A stretch of 64,000 nt of DNA from Bradyrhizobium tropiciagri (GTDB lineage Bacteria; Pseudomonadota; Alphaproteobacteria; Rhizobiales; Xanthobacteraceae): positions 620,001 to 684,000 of the forward strand of contig NZ_JAFCKF010000001.1 of the NCBI RefSeq assembly GCF_018130545.1, given 5' to 3'. Of the stretch, positions 10,733 to 19,199 are shown in pieces (position 1 is the first letter of the stretch; each line of letters opens with the position of its first letter). The position numbers and the translations under genes were made by a program. The notes beneath the pieces were generated by a model. It was not told the origin of the DNA. It saw only the letters and a list, made by a program, of their open reading frames with translations, and did no database searches.

Positions 10733-11704
10733 ATGCCCTCCACGACAGAATGGAAAGTGCCAGCGGCCTTTCAGCCCCGCCCCGAGGATTATCGCTATGA
10801 CCTCGATCGTGCACTGATGAGCGTGGTCGGGCTGCATTCGATCATTCCACCTGACGCGTTCAGTGCCGAGACGCTCGGCACGGAGCGCACCGGCAACGGC
10901 GTGGTGATCGACCGCGGGCTGGTGCTGACGATCGGCTATCTGATCACCGAAGCCGCCACGGTGTGGCTGCATCTCGGCGACGGACGCGCGGTCGAAGGCC
11001 ACGCGCTCGGCTTCGATTTCGAATCCGGCTTCGGCCTGGTGCAGGCGCTGGGACAGCTCGACATCGATCCGCTGCCGATCGGCTCGTCGGCGGCGACGCA
11101 GGTTGGCGACAATGTCGTGCTCGGCGGTGCCGGCGGCCGCACCCGCTCGGTCGCAAGCCAGATCGCGGCCAAGCAGGAATTCGCCGGCTACTGGGAATAC
11201 TTGCTCGACGAAGCGATCTTCACCTATCCGGCGCATCCGAACTGGGGCGGCACCGGACTGATCAACAAGGACGGCGAGCTGATCGGCATCGGCTCGCTGC
11301 AGCTCGAACGCGAGCGCTCGAGCCGTTCCGAACATGTCAACATGATCGTGCCGATCGATCTGCTGCGTCCAGTGCTGAGCGACCTGCGCAGGTTCGGCCG
11401 GGTCGACCGACCGGCGCGGCCGTGGCTCGGCATGTACACGACCGAGATCGACAACCGCCTCGTCGTGGTCGGCGTCGCCAGCAAGGGGCCAGCGGCGCGC
11501 GCCGAGCTGAAGACCGGCGACGTGATCCTCGCGGTCGACGGCGACAAGGTGACCAGCCAGACCGCCTTCTATCGCAAGCTCTGGTCACTCGGCTCGGCCG
11601 GCGTCGACGTGCCGCTGACGGTCTACCACGAGGGCGTCACCTTCGACGTCGCGCTGACCTCGATCGACCGTATGAAGCTGTTGAAGGCACCGCGGCTGCA
11701 CTAA
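10733..11704 (+). CDS. HtrA-like protein with PDZ domain and apparently lost catalytic triad
   Basis: 323 residues with a trypsin-like double barrel (about 20-225) and a C-terminal PDZ domain (about 225-320, GVASKGPAARAELKTGDVILAVDG). The fold is readable from GNGVVIDRGLVLT, GDNVVLGGAGG and GLINKDGELIGIGS. The triad is not there: the TxxHV position reads TIGYLI, the DLALL position reads SGFGLV, and GNSGGPL reads PNWGGTGL, so the His, Asp and Ser positions are replaced. There is no signal peptide, unlike periplasmic DegP. AGGAG lies 8 nt before the ATG. The next gene starts 21 bp downstream, suggesting a two-gene operon. A binding or scaffold role is more likely than proteolysis. Confidence 0.85.
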   Translation: MPSTTEWKVPAAFQPRPEDYRYDLDRALMSVVGLHSIIPPDAFSAETLGTERTGNGVVIDRGLVLTIGYLITEAATVWLHLGDGRAVEGHALGFDFESGFGLVQALGQLDIDPLPIGSSAATQVGDNVVLGGAGGRTRSVASQIAAKQEFAGYWEYLLDEAIFTYPAHPNWGGTGLINKDGELIGIGSLQLERERSSRSEHVNMIVPIDLLRPVLSDLRRFGRVDRPARPWLGMYTTEIDNRLVVVGVASKGPAARAELKTGDVILAVDGDKVTSQTAFYRKLWSLGSAGVDVPLTVYHEGVTFDVALTSIDRMKLLKAPRLH

Positions 11705-11725
11705 CCAAAAGAAGAGGCGGTGGCG

Positions 11726-12808
11726 ATGAGCGAGGCCGTGGTTGACGACATCGTGGCCGTGCTGCCGCCGCTGTTGCAGACGCTGGAGTCGCTGGCCTTC
11801 GTGGCGCGCAACCTCAATCCGCCGGACTTCGATCGCGTGATGCAGATCGCGGGCGAGCCGGAGCAAGCCTTGCAGGCGGTGCGGCCGCGGCTTGCCGGCT
11901 GGCCGGAGAAGTTCGCGCACATCAAGACTGCACTTGAGGCAGCGATCGAGCCGGCGCTCGCCGGCTATGCGGGGCTGCGCGCGGTGCAGAACGGCGAAGG
12001 CGATCTGGTCAGCGTATTCCGCGCGCTGCGCTACCTGCCGCGCGCGCAGGAGGCGCTTTATCCGCTAACGGAATTGCCGCCGGTCAGCGGCTTCTTCATC
12101 GCGCCCGATTTGCGCGAGAATGCTGCTCTGCAAGCCAAGCTCGCCGCGACGCCCAACGCCGACACCGGCATCTTCCACGAGCGCAACGAACCCGGCAGCC
12201 GCGGCGGCTTCTCGATGTATGTGCCGGAATATTACACGCCGGATCGCGCCTGGCCGCTGGTAATGGCGCTGCATGGCGGCAGCGGCAACGGCCGCGGCTT
12301 CCTGTGGAGCTGGTTGCGCGACGCGCGCAGCCGCGGCGCCATCCTGGTGGCGCCGACCGCAACCGGCCAGACCTGGGCGCTGATGGGCGACGACAGCGAC
12401 ACGCCGAACCTCAACCGCATCCTCGACCAGGTGCGCGAACGCTGGCGGATCGATGAAACGCGCATGCTGCTGACCGGCATGAGCGACGGCGGCACGTTCA
12501 GCTATGTCAGCGGGCTCGACGGTGCCTCGCGCTTCACGCATCTGGCGCCGGTCGCGGCGACCTTCCATCCGCTGATGGCCGAGATGGCCGATGCGGAGCG
12601 GCTGCGCGGTCTGCCGATCTTCATCACCCACGGCAAGCTCGACTGGATGTTCCCGGTGCAGACCGCGCGGCAGACCCAAGGCTTGCTGTCGGCGGCCGGT
12701 GCCAGGGTGGTCTATCGCGAGATTGACGACCTCAGCCACACCTATCCGCGCGAGATCAACGCGGAGATCATGCAGTGGCTGAGCGGTGAACAGAGCGACG
12801 CCGCGTAA
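11726..12808 (+). CDS. alpha/beta hydrolase, esterase/phospholipase type
   Basis: 360 residues with ATG 11726 (AAGAGG 8 nt upstream; a GTG at 11720 is less likely). An N-terminal helical region of about 150 residues precedes an alpha/beta-hydrolase domain: oxyanion region MALHGGSGNGRGF (about 180-192), nucleophile elbow GMSDGG with S253, acid D306 in HGKLDWMFP, and H339 in DLSHTYP. The triad is therefore complete. The polyhydroxybutyrate depolymerase/feruloyl esterase-like or lysophospholipase-like subfamily is likely. No signal peptide is seen, so it is cytoplasmic. It is probably co-transcribed with the HtrA-like pseudoprotease. Confidence 0.85.
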   Translation: MSEAVVDDIVAVLPPLLQTLESLAFVARNLNPPDFDRVMQIAGEPEQALQAVRPRLAGWPEKFAHIKTALEAAIEPALAGYAGLRAVQNGEGDLVSVFRALRYLPRAQEALYPLTELPPVSGFFIAPDLRENAALQAKLAATPNADTGIFHERNEPGSRGGFSMYVPEYYTPDRAWPLVMALHGGSGNGRGFLWSWLRDARSRGAILVAPTATGQTWALMGDDSDTPNLNRILDQVRERWRIDETRMLLTGMSDGGTFSYVSGLDGASRFTHLAPVAATFHPLMAEMADAERLRGLPIFITHGKLDWMFPVQTARQTQGLLSAAGARVVYREIDDLSHTYPREINAEIMQWLSGEQSDAA

Positions 12809-12820
12809 CGAATCTTTCTC

Positions 12821-12932
12821 CGTCACCCTGAGGAGCGCAAAGCGCGTCTCGAAGGGTCGACGGCCTCGGTGCGGCTGCATCGGGGCCGTGCACCCTTCGA
12901 GGCTCGCAAGCGCTCGCACCTCAGGATGACGG
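12821..12932. repeat. bipartite palindromic repeat, copy 1 of 3
   Basis: Outer arms CGTCACCCTGAGG and CCTCAGGATGACG enclose inner inverted segments (TCGAAGGGTCGACGGCC and GGCCGTGCACCCTTCGA). Two further copies of the same design occur at 20416 and 62786. It lies between two convergent genes. Confidence 0.85.
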
Positions 12933-12967
12933 TTGATAGATAGATGCCGTGGATAGGGCGCAGCGGA

Positions 12968-13867
12968 CTACTCATTCACCCGCGGCTTGAGCAGGTCTGC
13001 GAAACCGACCCGGTGCAGCATCTCGTTGCGGACGCGGTCGATCACGGCGAATGCGACCTCGGCACCGTCCTGGGTCGGATCGATATGGACGCGGAACGGC
13101 CGCTTGCCGAACGGCGTGTCGACGACGTCAACGATCGCGTCCGCAACCAGCGACGCGTCCGCATCCTCGGGCACGATCGCCGCGAACGCCTTCATGATCT
13201 CTTCGCCGAAGCCGGCATAGGGACCGGCTTCATATTCGGCGACGCGCGCTTCATCGGCCGGACGGCCGGAATGCGCGAAGTGGTTGGTGCCGCCGGTGAA
13301 GGCGCCGGGCACGATGATCGAGGTCTCGATGCCCCAACGAGACAGCTCGCGGGCATAGATCACCGCCATCGCATCCATGCCGGCCTTGGCCGCGAAATAC
13401 GGCGCGAGATAGGGCGGCGTGCCGCCGGCCGAAGAGCTGCTCGACACCCAGACCACGAGCCCCCGGCCCTGCTTGCGCAGCTGCGGCAACGCTGCGCGAT
13501 TGACGCGCTGGGTCGAGAGCACGTTGACGTCGTAGAGCTCGGCGAGCTGCTCGGGCGTGAAGGCTTCCGCCGGACCGAACACCATATGGCCGGCATTGTG
13601 CATCACGACGTCGAGGCGGCCTTCCTCAGCAACGATCTGCGCGATCGCCTGATCGACCGACGCCTGCGAGCCGACATCGAGCTCGAGCGAACGCAGATCG
13701 ACTTTATTGTCGCGAGCGAACTCCTCGATATCGGCGACCGCGGCGGCATTGCGGCCGGTGGTGTGACGCATCGAGGCGTAGACAGTGTGGCCGGCCTTGG
13801 CGAGCGCGTTGGCGGTGAGGCGGCCGAAGCCGCTCGAGGCGCCGGTGATGACGATGACCTGTTTCAT
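12968..13867 (-). CDS. short-chain dehydrogenase/reductase
   Basis: 299-residue NAD(P)-dependent oxidoreductase of the SDR family. TGASSGFG forms the cofactor loop (about 8-15), NAG the structural motif (about 90), VSSSSSAGG supplies the catalytic Ser, and PYFAAKAGMDA the Tyr-x-x-x-Lys site (here APYFAAK). ATG 13867 is chosen over 13876 because AAGGATG lies just upstream. It forms a tandem pair with the SDR gene upstream (53 bp gap), both divergent from a LysR gene. Substrate unknown. Confidence 0.92.
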   Translation of the reverse strand: MKQVIVITGASSGFGRLTANALAKAGHTVYASMRHTTGRNAAAVADIEEFARDNKVDLRSLELDVGSQASVDQAIAQIVAEEGRLDVVMHNAGHMVFGPAEAFTPEQLAELYDVNVLSTQRVNRAALPQLRKQGRGLVVWVSSSSSAGGTPPYLAPYFAAKAGMDAMAVIYARELSRWGIETSIIVPGAFTGGTNHFAHSGRPADEARVAEYEAGPYAGFGEEIMKAFAAIVPEDADASLVADAIVDVVDTPFGKRPFRVHIDPTQDGAEVAFAVIDRVRNEMLHRVGFADLLKPRVNE

Positions 13868-13920
13868 GACAAACATCCTTGTGAAGTCGGGCTGAACGAG
13901 CGTTGGGTTGAGGGACGGCG

Positions 13921-14661
13921 TCAGACCAGGCCGCCATTGGCGCGCAGGGTCTGGCCGTTGATCCAGGAGCCGTCGGGGCCGGCGAGGAACGACACGGCAT
14001 TGGCGACGTCGTCGGGCGTGCCGAGCCGCTCCAGCGGCACCATCTTGGCGAAGCGCTCGATCAGCTCATCCGACTTGCCGTGCAGGAACAGGTCGGTCGC
14101 GGTCGGGCCGGGCGCGACGGCATTCACGGTGATGCTGCGGCCGCGCAATTCCTTGGACAGGATCGCGGTCAACGATTCCACCGCCGCCTTGGTCGCGACA
14201 TAGATGCCGTAGGTCTCGAGCTTCGTTCCGACGACGCTGGTCGAGAGGTTGACGATGCGGCCGCCGTTGCGCAGCCGGCGGGCCGCCTCGCGCATGGTGT
14301 TGAAACTGCCCTTCAGGTTGATCGCGATCTGCTGGTCGAACGCCGCATCATCGCTGTCGGCGATCTTGCCGAGCTTCATGATGCCGGCATTGTTGACCAG
14401 CACGTCGACGCCGCCGAACGCCGCTTCCGCCGCGTCGAACATGCCGCGCACCCCATCGGCGTCGCTGACATCGGCCTTCGCGGTTAGCGCCCGGCCACCG
14501 GCGGCCTCGATCCTGTCGGCCACCGCCTGGGCGGCTTTGGCGTCGCCGGAGTAGTTGATGACGACGGTGAAGCCGTCCTTGGCGAGGCGTTCGGCAACCG
14601 CTGCGCCGATTCCGCGCGAAGCGCCCGTTACCAGTGCTACCTTGTTGGTTTGGTTGGTCAT
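13921..14661 (-). CDS. SDR-family oxidoreductase (3-oxoacyl reductase type)
   Basis: 246 residues, the classical SDR length. TGASRGIGAAVAERL is the Rossmann loop, NNAGIMKLG the NAG motif, NLSTSVVG the catalytic Ser, YGIYVATKAAVE the Tyr/Lys pair, and NAVAPGPTATDLF the post-catalytic loop. It is first in a two-gene SDR operon, divergent from the LysR gene at 14781. GGAGACTGAA precedes the ATG. Confidence 0.93.
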   Translation of the reverse strand: MTNQTNKVALVTGASRGIGAAVAERLAKDGFTVVINYSGDAKAAQAVADRIEAAGGRALTAKADVSDADGVRGMFDAAEAAFGGVDVLVNNAGIMKLGKIADSDDAAFDQQIAINLKGSFNTMREAARRLRNGGRIVNLSTSVVGTKLETYGIYVATKAAVESLTAILSKELRGRSITVNAVAPGPTATDLFLHGKSDELIERFAKMVPLERLGTPDDVANAVSFLAGPDGSWINGQTLRANGGLV

Positions 14662-14780
14662 TTTCAGTCTCCATCGGGTTATGCGGCTCAGCCGCGTTCG
14701 ATGGAAGAACCCTAGATCTTGGCACTGTCCGGATAATCATGCATCATCTGGCATCACTATTCGGATATATCGGACAATAA

Positions 14781-15668
14781 ATGGACCGCTTCGACGCGAT
14801 GCGCGTGTTCACCCGGGTGGTGGAGCGGCGCAGCTTTTCGCTGGCCGCCGACGATCTCGGCCTGCCGCGCTCGACCGTGACGGACGCGGTGAAAGGACTG
14901 GAAGCCCGGCTCGGCGTGCGGCTGCTCGAGCGCACCACGCGCACGGTACGCCCGACGCTCGACGGCGAGGCGCATTACCGCCGCTGCCTGTCGTTGATCT
15001 CGGACCTCGAAGACGCCGAGGGCGCGTTCGGCGGCGCGCGGCCGAAGGGCCTGCTGCGGCTCGAGGTACAGGGCACCCTGGCGCGGCACTTCCTGCTGCC
15101 GAACCTGCCGGGCTTTCTCGCGCAATATCCCGATATCGAAATCAACATGAGCGAGAGCGATCGCTGGGTCGATCTGATCCGCGAAGGCGTCGACTGCGTG
15201 CTGCGCTTCGGCCAATTGCCCGACAGCGACATGATCGCGCGGCAGGTCACGATGCTGGAGCGACTGACTTGCGCCACGCCGGATTATTTTGCGCGCTGGG
15301 GCATGCCGACCGATCCGCTCGCGCTCGACGGTCATCGCATGATCGGCATTCGCTCGCTGACGACAGGACGGTTGCGGCCGATGGAATTCGTGATCGACGG
15401 CGTGCTGAAACAGTTTCCGCTGCCCGCACCGATGTCGGTGACCGGCCCCGAGAGTTATCTCGCAAGCGCCAAGCTCGGCCTCGGCCTCGTGCAGGTGCCG
15501 CGCTTCCACGCCGAAGCCGATCTCGCCAACGGCACGCTGATCCCGGTGCTGCAACACTGCCCGCCGCCATCGGTGCCGGTGAGCCTGCTCTATCCGCGCA
15601 ACCGCCAGCTGTCACCACGCGTGCGCGTGTTCATCGATTATGTCATGCGTGTGTTCGCGCGCAGTTGA
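14781..15668 (+). CDS. LysR-family transcriptional regulator
   Basis: 295 residues. The DNA-binding domain covers about 1-60 (MRVFTRVVERRSFSLAADDLGLPRSTVTDAVKGLEARLG), followed by a CrgA-type effector-binding domain. It lies 119 bp from the divergent SDR pair and most likely regulates it. The intergenic DNA has an AT-rich stretch (GGATATATCGGACAATAA) directly before the start that could hold the promoter or a T-N11-A site. Confidence 0.92.
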   Translation: MDRFDAMRVFTRVVERRSFSLAADDLGLPRSTVTDAVKGLEARLGVRLLERTTRTVRPTLDGEAHYRRCLSLISDLEDAEGAFGGARPKGLLRLEVQGTLARHFLLPNLPGFLAQYPDIEINMSESDRWVDLIREGVDCVLRFGQLPDSDMIARQVTMLERLTCATPDYFARWGMPTDPLALDGHRMIGIRSLTTGRLRPMEFVIDGVLKQFPLPAPMSVTGPESYLASAKLGLGLVQVPRFHAEADLANGTLIPVLQHCPPPSVPVSLLYPRNRQLSPRVRVFIDYVMRVFARS

Positions 15669-15730
15669 GCGACCGCCGGAACACAGCGAACCCCACGACG
15701 TTATCCTTCCGACACCGGAGGGATTGAGCG

Positions 15731-15937
15731 ATGCGGACGTTTTTCGGCATGATCTTGGGCGCGCTGCTGCTGGTTTGCGGCGTCTATGTGGCCGATTCGA
15801 TACGAACATCGGGCGCGGCCAATGGCGAGGTTGCGCAGGAGACGCGCACCATCGTCAATTGGGATGTCGCAGCCCATGACTGGAATCTGCTGAAGACGCG
15901 GACCCGCGAGCAGTGGGACAAAATCGCGTCGAAATAA
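15731..15937 (+). CDS. small membrane-anchored protein
   Basis: 68 residues. One N-terminal hydrophobic helix (about 4-24, FFGMILGALLLVCGVYVAD) is followed by a short polar tail ending in a Trp/Lys-rich amphipathic segment. GAGGGATT lies about 8 nt before the ATG. No known family is recognised. Either a single-pass inner-membrane protein or an uncleaved-signal periplasmic protein is possible. Confidence 0.65.
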   Translation: MRTFFGMILGALLLVCGVYVADSIRTSGAANGEVAQETRTIVNWDVAAHDWNLLKTRTREQWDKIASK

Positions 15938-15946
15938 TCGCTGACG

Positions 15947-16249
15947 TCACAATCCAATCGCGGACGCCGCCAGGGCCGCGGCGAACCCGGCTCCCAGCGC
16001 GGCCCATTCGCGCGTCGTGATCGCCATCGTCACCAGTGCGACCACGGTCCCGACAAGGCCTGCCGGCCCGCCCGACAGGCAGCCGCCGACAATGAACGCA
16101 ATGAACAGATTGCCGGGCGCGAGCCGGAGAAACCGCGCGGCGATACCATCCTCGCGCATCGATGCGGCGAGCAAATATCCGCCGGCGCGCATGGCATAGC
16201 ATGTGATGCCGAGCATGCAGATGACGGCGAACACTTGCAGATCATGCAT
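15947..16249 (-). CDS. azlD: AzlD-type branched-chain amino-acid exporter subunit
   Basis: 100-residue membrane protein with three or four short hydrophobic helices; it contains the family pattern RAGGYLLAA near residue 21 and PGNLFIAFIVGG. It is the small partner of the AzlC-type permease directly upstream, whose stop overlaps this start by 8 bp, so the two are translationally coupled. Together they are expected to export branched-chain amino acids or analogues. Confidence 0.85.
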   Translation of the reverse strand: MHDLQVFAVICMLGITCYAMRAGGYLLAASMREDGIAARFLRLAPGNLFIAFIVGGCLSGGPAGLVGTVVALVTMAITTREWAALGAGFAAALAASAIGL

Positions 16250-16967
16250 CGGTCGGCTCCATCATGCTCACGAGCGTGCCGCATCCGCCCCCGATCAGCA
16301 TCGACCAGCTGGGATCCACGAAGCGGGCAACGAGCAGCGCTGCGGCCGCCGAGGTCAGCCACGGCCAGGGCGATCGCGCGTTCTTCCACTGGCTCGGAAT
16401 AAGGGTCGCGATGAACATCGTCGGCAGCAACGCGGCGGCAAGCCTGAGCGGGCCGTTTGCGGCGAGCGGGGCGGCATAGGCGAACGCGGTACCGCCAACC
16501 CAGCCAACCGCCATCGGGATGCTCGATCCAAGCAGATAGCCCGCGTCAGGTCCGTTGCGGTCGACGTCCGCGCTCGTCATCAGCCACGACGCATCCGCGA
16601 GCAGAAACAAGGTTGGCAGCATCTTCCGGGGTGCCAATCCGCCAAACAGCTGGCGCAGATGGGCGCCCATCAGTAAGTATCGCGAATTCGTGGCGATGCA
16701 GGCGACCACCATGGCGACGATCGGCAGCGGACTGGCCCACATGCTCAACGTGATCGCTTGCGCCGTGGCGGAGTAGACCAGCAGGCTGAACAGGATTGCA
16801 TGCGCCGCGCCCAGCCCAAGCCCCTTGCAGGTCAACCCCATCACCAGGCCGGCGGCGCCATTGCTGAGCAGGAAAGGCAGCGCCGCGACCAGGCCCCGCC
16901 GGAATCCGGCTGTTGTCATCGTCGGGACGGATCGGGATGGCTGAACGCTTGTAATGGTCATGACCAT
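16242..16967 (-). CDS. azlC: AzlC-family permease
   Basis: 241 residues with six or more hydrophobic helices. The LPFLLSNGAAGLVMG entry and the ATNSRYLLMGAHLRQ motif (about 110-125) mark the AzlC/YgaZ family, the large subunit of branched-chain amino-acid exporters. ATG 16967 or 16961 is the likely start; the longer frame to 17000 would overlap the divergent CGNR gene. Both start codons lie inside a perfect palindrome (16953-16968). Confidence 0.87.
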   Translation of the reverse strand: MVMTITSVQPSRSVPTMTTAGFRRGLVAALPFLLSNGAAGLVMGLTCKGLGLGAAHAILFSLLVYSATAQAITLSMWASPLPIVAMVVACIATNSRYLLMGAHLRQLFGGLAPRKMLPTLFLLADASWLMTSADVDRNGPDAGYLLGSSIPMAVGWVGGTAFAYAAPLAANGPLRLAAALLPTMFIATLIPSQWKNARSPWPWLTSAAAALLVARFVDPSWSMLIGGGCGTLVSMMEPTDA

Positions 16968-16968
16968 T
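16953..16968. promoter_or_regulatory. perfect 16-bp palindrome over the azlC start
   Basis: AATGGTCATGACCATT is self-complementary. It spans the two possible azlC start codons and lies 26 bp before the divergent CGNR regulator gene. It is a candidate operator for that regulator, though it could be chance repetition of ATG/CAT. Confidence 0.45.
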
Positions 16969-16993
16969 AGATTAGACTTTGTGAGAGGCCGTG

Positions 16994-17596
16994 ATGTCAA
17001 GAGACCCCGCGCGGGCAGCGACGCAGTTCTTTGGTGGACGGGTCTGCCTTGACTTCGCCAACACGCTCGATTGGCGCACCTCCAACGATCCGCAGGAGCT
17101 GATCCCGGATTATGCGGCGCTGTTGGCCTGGAGCGAACGCCGCGGGACCTTGCCGCTTGCCGCGACCAAGAAGCTGAAAGCGCGTGCGTCGAGCAGCGAG
17201 GCCGCTAGCGCGATGCAGACGGCGTATGATCTGCGCCGCGACATCTGGAGCATCTCGGACGCGCTGCGTGGCGGCCGCGGCGCGAACCTTGGTCTCGTCA
17301 ATCGGCTGCTTGCGGCGGCACCGCGGCAGCCCGACCTGGTGCGGCAGGATCGCGGCTATCGCCATGCGCTGGCGGGGATCGACGTGACCGAACCGCTATG
17401 GCCGGTGCTGTGGTCGCTGACGGCGCTGCTGGCGTCCGACGACGCCAGCCGGATCGGATGCTGCGAGGCTGATGGCTGCGGCTGGTTCTTTGTCGACGAG
17501 AGCCCGAACCGGACCCGCAGATGGTGTTCGAGCGAAGTGTGCGGCAATCGCGAGCGCGCGCGGCGCGCCTATGCCAAGCGCAAGGGCTCCGCGTGA
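16994..17596 (+). CDS. CGNR zinc-finger (ABATE-domain) regulator
   Basis: 200 residues. The N-terminal ABATE-type domain begins FFGGRVCLDFANTLDWR. The C-terminal zinc finger (about 150-195) has CCEADGCGWFFVDES, RTRRWCSSEVCGNR (the CGNR signature) and an Arg/Lys-rich end. The family is predicted to bind DNA as a stress or metabolite-responsive regulator. It is divergent from azlCD and probably controls it. ATG 16994 follows a GTG at 16991. Confidence 0.88.
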   Translation: MSRDPARAATQFFGGRVCLDFANTLDWRTSNDPQELIPDYAALLAWSERRGTLPLAATKKLKARASSSEAASAMQTAYDLRRDIWSISDALRGGRGANLGLVNRLLAAAPRQPDLVRQDRGYRHALAGIDVTEPLWPVLWSLTALLASDDASRIGCCEADGCGWFFVDESPNRTRRWCSSEVCGNRERARRAYAKRKGSA

Positions 17597-17612
17597 GTCA
17601 ACGCCAGGAGGC

Positions 17613-18290
17613 TCAGTTCTGCTCGGTCTTGCGGCCCATATTGGCCTTGCGGGCGTCGGCGATCACCTGCTCGAACTGATCCATGCTGAGCACACCAGGC
17701 ACGCGATACTTGCCGACGATGAAGGACGGCGTGCCGTTGAAGCCGAACGCCATCGCCTGCTCGTTGTTGCGCGCCAGGACCGCGTCGATCGCCTTGGCGT
17801 TGGTGTCGAGATCCTTCTTCAGCCGGTCCATGTCCAGCCCGGCGCCCGCGAGCAGCTCTGCGATGCGCGGCTCGGTGATGCGCGAATTGGACGAGATCAT
17901 CGCCTCATGCGCGGCCTCGAACTTGTCCTGGTATTTCGCCGCCAGCGCCATCCGCGCCGCGACCTTGGAGACCGGCCCGAGGATCGGCCAATCCTTCAGC
18001 ACGAGGCGCACCTTGCCGTCGTCCTGCACCACCTGGCGAAGCTCAGGCGCGAGCTTGCGGCAATAGGGGCAGTTGTAGTCGAACCATTCGACGATGGTGA
18101 TGTCGCCCTTGCCATTGCCGATCACGGGAATATCCGGATCGCGCAGCACCTGCTCCTCGGTCAGGACCTTGTCGTCCTCGGCGCGCACGCCGCCCGCGGC
18201 CATGAGCGCGATGCCGGCACCGATCAGGCCGAGCGCGCCGCGCCGGGTGGCACTGGCGTTGATCAGGGGCGATGTCGTCAATTCGTTCAT
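17613..18290 (-). CDS. DsbA-family thiol:disulfide oxidoreductase
   Basis: 225-residue periplasmic thioredoxin-fold protein. The N terminus has an arginine pair and hydrophobic core (TRRGALGLIGAGIALMAAGG), a Sec or possibly Tat-type signal. The active site is EWFDYNCPYCRKLAPEL (CPYC near residue 75-78), and the cis-Pro loop is NGTPSFIVG. The size and motif match DsbA/BdbD or ScsC-like proteins that form or isomerise disulfides. It is followed by the TauE gene on the same strand. DsbB at 24.5 kb could be its redox partner. Confidence 0.9.
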   Translation of the reverse strand: MNELTTSPLINASATRRGALGLIGAGIALMAAGGVRAEDDKVLTEEQVLRDPDIPVIGNGKGDITIVEWFDYNCPYCRKLAPELRQVVQDDGKVRLVLKDWPILGPVSKVAARMALAAKYQDKFEAAHEAMISSNSRITEPRIAELLAGAGLDMDRLKKDLDTNAKAIDAVLARNNEQAMAFGFNGTPSFIVGKYRVPGVLSMDQFEQVIADARKANMGRKTEQN

Positions 18291-18326
18291 GGCTGGCTTC
18301 CGGAAGGGCTGTTTGCCCTTCTACGT

Positions 18327-19193
18327 TCAGGACAGATTGATGTTACGCAGCAGCATATAGATCGCCACCACGATAATCACAGTCGCAAAGACAATATTCA
18401 GGGCGCCGCGGCGTTCCGACAGGTGCCGGGCGCTACGGGTGCCCAACAGGCCACCCGCGATGCCGCCGGCGACGAATAGCCCCGCCAGGCCCCACGACAC
18501 CAGCCCGGACCACGCATAGCTCAGGGCCGTGGTCATGCCGAAGGCAGTGACGGCCACCAGCGAGGAACTAACCGCGTTCATGATCGGCATTCCGGTCGCC
18601 AGCATCAGCGCCGGCACGATCAGGAAGCCGCCGCCGATGCCGAAGAAGCCGGACATGGTTCCCGTGGCAAGCCCAAGGCCGATGATCGCCGGCATGTTGG
18701 ACATCGAGATCTTGACGTCGGTCAGCCCGACCCGCGCGCGGGTCTTCAGCATCAGGCCCGCGATGACCAGCATCACGATCGAGAACAGCGCGAGCAGCTT
18801 CTGCCCGTCCAGCATCTTGCCCAGGATCGAGCCGCCGAAAGCGCCGAACATGCCTGACAGCGCGAACACCAACGCACAGGACCAGATCACGGTGCCGCCG
18901 CGGGCGTGGTTGGAGAGGTTGATGGCGGCATTGGCGGCGACCGCGATCGCGGAGGTGCCGATCGCGATATGCGGTTGGGGCACGCCGACCACATAGACCA
19001 TCAGCGGCACGGCCAGGATCGACCCGCCGCCGCCGACCAGGCCCAGCGAAAAACCGACCAGCATGCCCGATGCCAGCCCAAGCACGCTTTGAGTTGCAGA
19101 GAAGACCAAGGGGAACAGACTCGCGTTTGAGGCGGCGACCCTAGAAGGATTTACTGTCCAGCGCCACACCAATAGCACAAAACTGCCCTGCAA
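18327..19193 (-). CDS. TauE/SafE-family anion exporter
   Basis: About 260-288 residues with eight hydrophobic helices and two copies of the family motif: GLVGGGGSILAVPLMVYVVG near the N terminus and GFFGIGGGFLIVPALMLATG in the second half. It is predicted to transport sulfite, sulfoacetate or a related organosulfur anion across the inner membrane. The frame starts with TTG 19193, but the first 25 residues are unlike the family; initiation near 19118 (LFPLVFSATQ) or later is likely. It lies directly downstream of lrgB. Confidence 0.87.
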   Translation of the reverse strand: MQGSFVLLVWRWTVNPSRVAASNASLFPLVFSATQSVLGLASGMLVGFSLGLVGGGGSILAVPLMVYVVGVPQPHIAIGTSAIAVAANAAINLSNHARGGTVIWSCALVFALSGMFGAFGGSILGKMLDGQKLLALFSIVMLVIAGLMLKTRARVGLTDVKISMSNMPAIIGLGLATGTMSGFFGIGGGFLIVPALMLATGMPIMNAVSSSLVAVTAFGMTTALSYAWSGLVSWGLAGLFVAGGIAGGLLGTRSARHLSERRGALNIVFATVIIVVAIYMLLRNINLS

Positions 19194-19199
19194 CCATGC

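Noticed and set aside
18906-19130. Asp/His-rich small frame opposite the TauE gene
   Set aside because: Typical high-GC antisense composition; no start signal.
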